DNA from: Brachybacterium endophyticum
Lineage (GTDB): Bacteria; Actinomycetota; Actinomycetes; Actinomycetales; Dermabacteraceae
DNA: 64,000 nt
Assembly (NCBI RefSeq): GCF_003130585.1
Contig: NZ_QFKX01000007.1
Location: 31,578-95,577 of the forward strand
Direction: 5' to 3'
Below, piece by piece: positions 61,934 to 64,000 of this stretch. The position numbers and the translations under genes were made by a program. The notes under the pieces were generated by a model that was given only the letters and a program-made list of their open reading frames with translations, was not told the origin of the DNA and made no database searches. Numbering within the stretch: the first letter of the stretch is position 1; every line of letters starts with the position of its first letter.

Positions 61934-63205
61934 ATGCAGACCATCCTGGACGAGCTCACCTGGCGTGGGCTCGTGGTGCAGACCAGCGGGCGCGATGCGC
62001 TCGCAGCGGCGCTCGAGGATGGACCGATCGGCCTGTATTGCGGGTTCGACCCGACGGCGGCGTCCCTGCACGTGGGGCACCTGACCCAGGTGCTCACCAT
62101 GCGGCGCTTCCAGCTCGCCGGGCACCGGCCCTACGCCCTCGTGGGCGGGGCGACGGGGCTGATCGGCGATCCCCGCATGTCCGGCGAACGCGTCCTGAAC
62201 GACGAGGGCGTGGTCGCCGGCTGGGTGGACACCCTGCGTGACCAGATCTCCCGCTTCCTGGACCTCGAGGGGCCGGCCGGGGTGCAGATGGTCAACAACC
62301 TGGACTGGATCGGCCAGATGGGCGCCCTGCAGTTCCTGCGGGACATCGGCAAGCACTACCGCATGGGCACGATGCTCGCGAAGGAGACCGTCGCCCGCAG
62401 ACTCTCCAGCGACGAGGGGATCAGCTACACCGAGTTCAGCTACCAGGTGCTGCAGGGGCTGGACTTCCTCGAGCTCTACCGCCGTCACGGCGTGACCCTG
62501 CAGTACGGGGGGAACGACCAGTGGGGCAACCTGATCTCCGGCGTCGACCTGATCCATAAGGTCGAGGGCGAGGACGTGCACGTGCTGACCACACCCCTGG
62601 TGACCAAGGCCGACGGCACCAAGTTCGGCAAGAGCGAGGGCGGCGCGATCTGGCTCGACGCGGAGCTCACCAGCCCGTATGCCTTCCACCAGTTCTGGCT
62701 GAACGCGGCCGACGCCGACGTCGTGAAGTACCTGCGCTACTTCACCTTCCGTGAGCGCGAGGACATCGAGGCGCTCGAGCAGGAGACCCTCGAGGCGCCG
62801 CAGCGTCGGGCGGCGCAGAAGGCCCTGGCCGACGACATCACGACGCTGGTGCACGGACCGGAGGCGACGCGCCAGGCCAATGCCGCCGCGGCCGTGCTGT
62901 TCGGACGCGGGGACGTGCGCGAGCTCGACGGGACGACGGTGGAGGCGATCGCCGGCGAGCTGACCACCGTGGACGCCTCGGCCGACACCGCGCTGGTCGA
63001 TGGGTTCGTGGCGGTCGGGATCATGACCTCGAAGTCGCAGGTGCGCCGCGCGGCAGCGGAGGGCTCGCTCTCCGTCAACGGCGAGAAGATCTCCGGTGAG
63101 GAGGTCGAGCGACCGATCGGTGAGGTGGTCCGCCCGCTGCCCGGTGGCTACGCCCTGCTGCGGCGCGGTCGCAAGGCGGCGGCGATGGTCCGCCTCGCAG
63201 GCTGA
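61934..63205 (+). CDS. tyrS: Tyrosine-tRNA ligase
   Basis: A 423-residue class I synthetase. HVGH (residues 46-49) is the HIGH-type motif, KFGKS the KMSKS-type motif (about residue 235), and GGNDQWGNLISG lies between them. The C-terminal S4-like domain is at about 355-420 (VGIMTSKSQVRRAAAEGSLSVNGEKI). AGAGGA lies about ten bases before the ATG at 61934. A small hairpin (CTCCCG and CGGGAG) is in the 170-base leader, but no T-box can be recognised. A terminator follows. Confidence 0.97.
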   Translation: MQTILDELTWRGLVVQTSGRDALAAALEDGPIGLYCGFDPTAASLHVGHLTQVLTMRRFQLAGHRPYALVGGATGLIGDPRMSGERVLNDEGVVAGWVDTLRDQISRFLDLEGPAGVQMVNNLDWIGQMGALQFLRDIGKHYRMGTMLAKETVARRLSSDEGISYTEFSYQVLQGLDFLELYRRHGVTLQYGGNDQWGNLISGVDLIHKVEGEDVHVLTTPLVTKADGTKFGKSEGGAIWLDAELTSPYAFHQFWLNAADADVVKYLRYFTFREREDIEALEQETLEAPQRRAAQKALADDITTLVHGPEATRQANAAAAVLFGRGDVRELDGTTVEAIAGELTTVDASADTALVDGFVAVGIMTSKSQVRRAAAEGSLSVNGEKISGEEVERPIGEVVRPLPGGYALLRRGRKAAAMVRLAG

Positions 63206-63239
63206 GGACTCGACGGACCTCGCCGCGAGCAGTCGCGAT

Positions 63240-63287
63240 GGCGAAGGCCGGGAGCAGGAGAATCTTCTCCGGCCCCCGGCCTTCGCC
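63240..63287 (+). terminator. Terminator of tyrS
   Basis: GGCGAAGGCCGGG (63240-63252) and CCCGGCCTTCGCC (63275-63287) are perfectly complementary, with an inner hairpin GGAGAA-TTCTCC between them. It is about 35 bases after the tyrS stop. Confidence 0.85.
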
Positions 63288-63630
63288 GTTCGGGCACGCG
63301 TCCGCAGCTGTTCCGTCCGCGGCACGCGGCCGCTGCGATATCCCGACCGTGGCATGCGACCAGGACGGGCCGGCCCCCGTCCCGGGTCGCGCGGCCAGGG
63401 GGAGGGAAAGCGAGGCGCCACGGCGGATGTCCGAGCACTGTGGACGAGGCACCCGGGGGCGCAGCCTGGGTCGTTCCCAGGGGCGTGGGGGAATGAGCCG
63501 GCGGCCGGTGTGATGCCGGGCCCATCTCCACCTCACACGCCCCGGGACACGGCCGTCATCATCCGTCACAAAGGGCGCTGACCTGCACGGCGACGTCCGC
63601 GAAGCGGTCGCGGAGGGGTTCCGGGCCGGA
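63288..63630. other. Gene-free stretch between tyrS and rRNA promoters
   Basis: About 340 bases with no credible gene, tRNA or repeat. Small reading frames exist in all frames, none with family similarity or a ribosome-binding site. It is presumably upstream sequence of the rRNA operon. Confidence 0.5.
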
Positions 63631-63660
63631 TTGACCCGCGGTTCTCCGGGGGCCTAATGT
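63631..63660 (+). promoter_or_regulatory. rRNA operon promoter P1 (candidate)
   Basis: TTGACC (63631-63636) and TAATGT (63655-63660) are separated by 18 bases. It is one of the best -35/-10 pairs in the window and points to the right edge, where the rRNA leader is. Confidence 0.7.
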
Positions 63661-63802
63661 CTTCCTTGTCGCCGCAATGAGGACACCGACGAAGGGCCGG
63701 CCCGAGAGGGACGGAACGGAGCCGGGGAAGACGGAGCGGGGACGAGCCGGAAGGAGTCATCCGGGACGGTGCCACGATGTGGCGCAGATCCACTCGGAGG
63801 AC

Positions 63803-63832
63803 TTGCGGAAGGCGCAGGTGCTCGACTACAGT
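63803..63832 (+). promoter_or_regulatory. rRNA operon promoter P2 (candidate)
   Basis: TTGCGG (63803-63808) and TACAGT (63827-63832) are separated by 18 bases. It lies between P1 and the boxA-like element, a common arrangement of actinobacterial rRNA operons. Confidence 0.6.
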
Positions 63833-63930
63833 TGAGCCTCGCGCCGCTTCGACGGGAACGTCGGCCGCAGAACGGAAGGCGCATCGAGCCCCTGACACGG
63901 CCCAGGATCTGGGTCGCGCCGGTGTGTGCG

Positions 63931-63956
63931 TGTTGTTTGAGATCTCAATAGCGTGT
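63931..63956 (+). promoter_or_regulatory. boxA-like antitermination element of the rRNA leader
   Basis: The segment contains TGTTGTTTGAGATCTCAATA followed by GCGTGT, almost the same as the TGTTGTTTGAGAACTCAATA element in the leaders of actinobacterial 16S genes. It acts in the RNA to prevent early termination. The 16S gene itself is not in the window. Confidence 0.8.
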
Positions 63957-63966
63957 CTGTTTGTTG

Positions 63967-63987
63967 ATGCCAAATTTTGTTTGGCAT
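63967..63987 (+). other. Hairpin in the 16S rRNA leader
   Basis: ATGCCAAA and TTTGGCAT form a perfect 8-bp stem with a five-base loop, placed as in other actinobacterial 16S leaders and followed by GACGG. It may be part of the processing stalk of pre-16S RNA. Confidence 0.6.
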
Positions 63988-64000
63988 GACGGATGATGTA

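Noticed and set aside
63288..63630. Small ORFs between tyrS and the rRNA promoters
   Set aside because: Frames of 60-160 codons exist in several phases but have no similarity, no ribosome-binding site, and strongly biased Arg/Pro/Gly composition.

Overview
The window is high-GC DNA in which nearly every base belongs to a gene. Genes overlap through ATGA or GTGA junctions, GTG and TTG starts are common, and several genes seem to be read from leaderless mRNAs. This pattern, an S-(hydroxymethyl)mycothiol dehydrogenase, a PriA-type HisA, monomeric isocitrate dehydrogenase and a typical actinobacterial rRNA leader point to an actinobacterium of the Micrococcales. Brachybacterium or a close relative (Dermabacteraceae) is my best guess, made from gene order and sequence style, not from a database search.

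Left part (1-20.2 kb). A TctA-type transporter gene is cut by the left edge and is followed by an XRE/MmyB-like regulator. Positions 1649-11190 (minus strand) form one eight-gene operon for sialic acid or sialoside use: solute-binding lipoprotein, permease, a fused permease-ATPase, a second ATPase, NanA-type lyase, ROK (NanK-type) kinase, NanE-type epimerase, and a sialidase without a signal peptide. A divergent FadR-type regulator and a perfect 16-bp palindrome lie at its head. Then come a Vms1/Rv2629-like protein, a Rho-N-like small protein, membrane proteins, a mismatch uracil-DNA glycosylase and a fructose PTS operon (fruR-fruK-fruA) with a 20-bp-period direct repeat at its promoter.

Middle part (20.2-35.3 kb). 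Mostly single genes in convergent or divergent pairs, separated by strong hairpin terminators: phosphoribosyltransferase, a Tat-exported GH10-like hydrolase, NAD(P)-binding protein, DUF808, MFS exporter, acylphosphatase, PepSY lipoprotein, phosphoketolase, a PRC-barrel/DUF2382 stress protein, thiol peroxidase, DUF488, TSUP exporter and isocitrate dehydrogenase.

Right part (35.3-64 kb). Core metabolism and translation: hisD, hisC-hisB-(unknown)-hisH-(tiny membrane protein)-hisA-SseB, then infC-rpmI-rplT and a TrmH methyltransferase; a formaldehyde-detoxification operon (mscR, metallo-beta-lactamase-fold protein, RDD protein); pheS-pheT with a truncated hexosaminidase fragment attached; the full arginine cluster argC-J-B-D-F-R-G-H; and tyrS. 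The last ~370 bases hold two rRNA promoters, a boxA-like element and the start of a 16S leader, so an rRNA operon should begin just past the right edge.

I found no CRISPR array, transposase, prophage or tRNA gene. The most unusual items are the cytoplasmic-sialidase operon with its fused transporter subunit, the GH20 remnant behind pheT, the set of leaderless promoters including ARG-box-controlled argC, the two unexplained genes inside the his operon, and the ATC start of infC.
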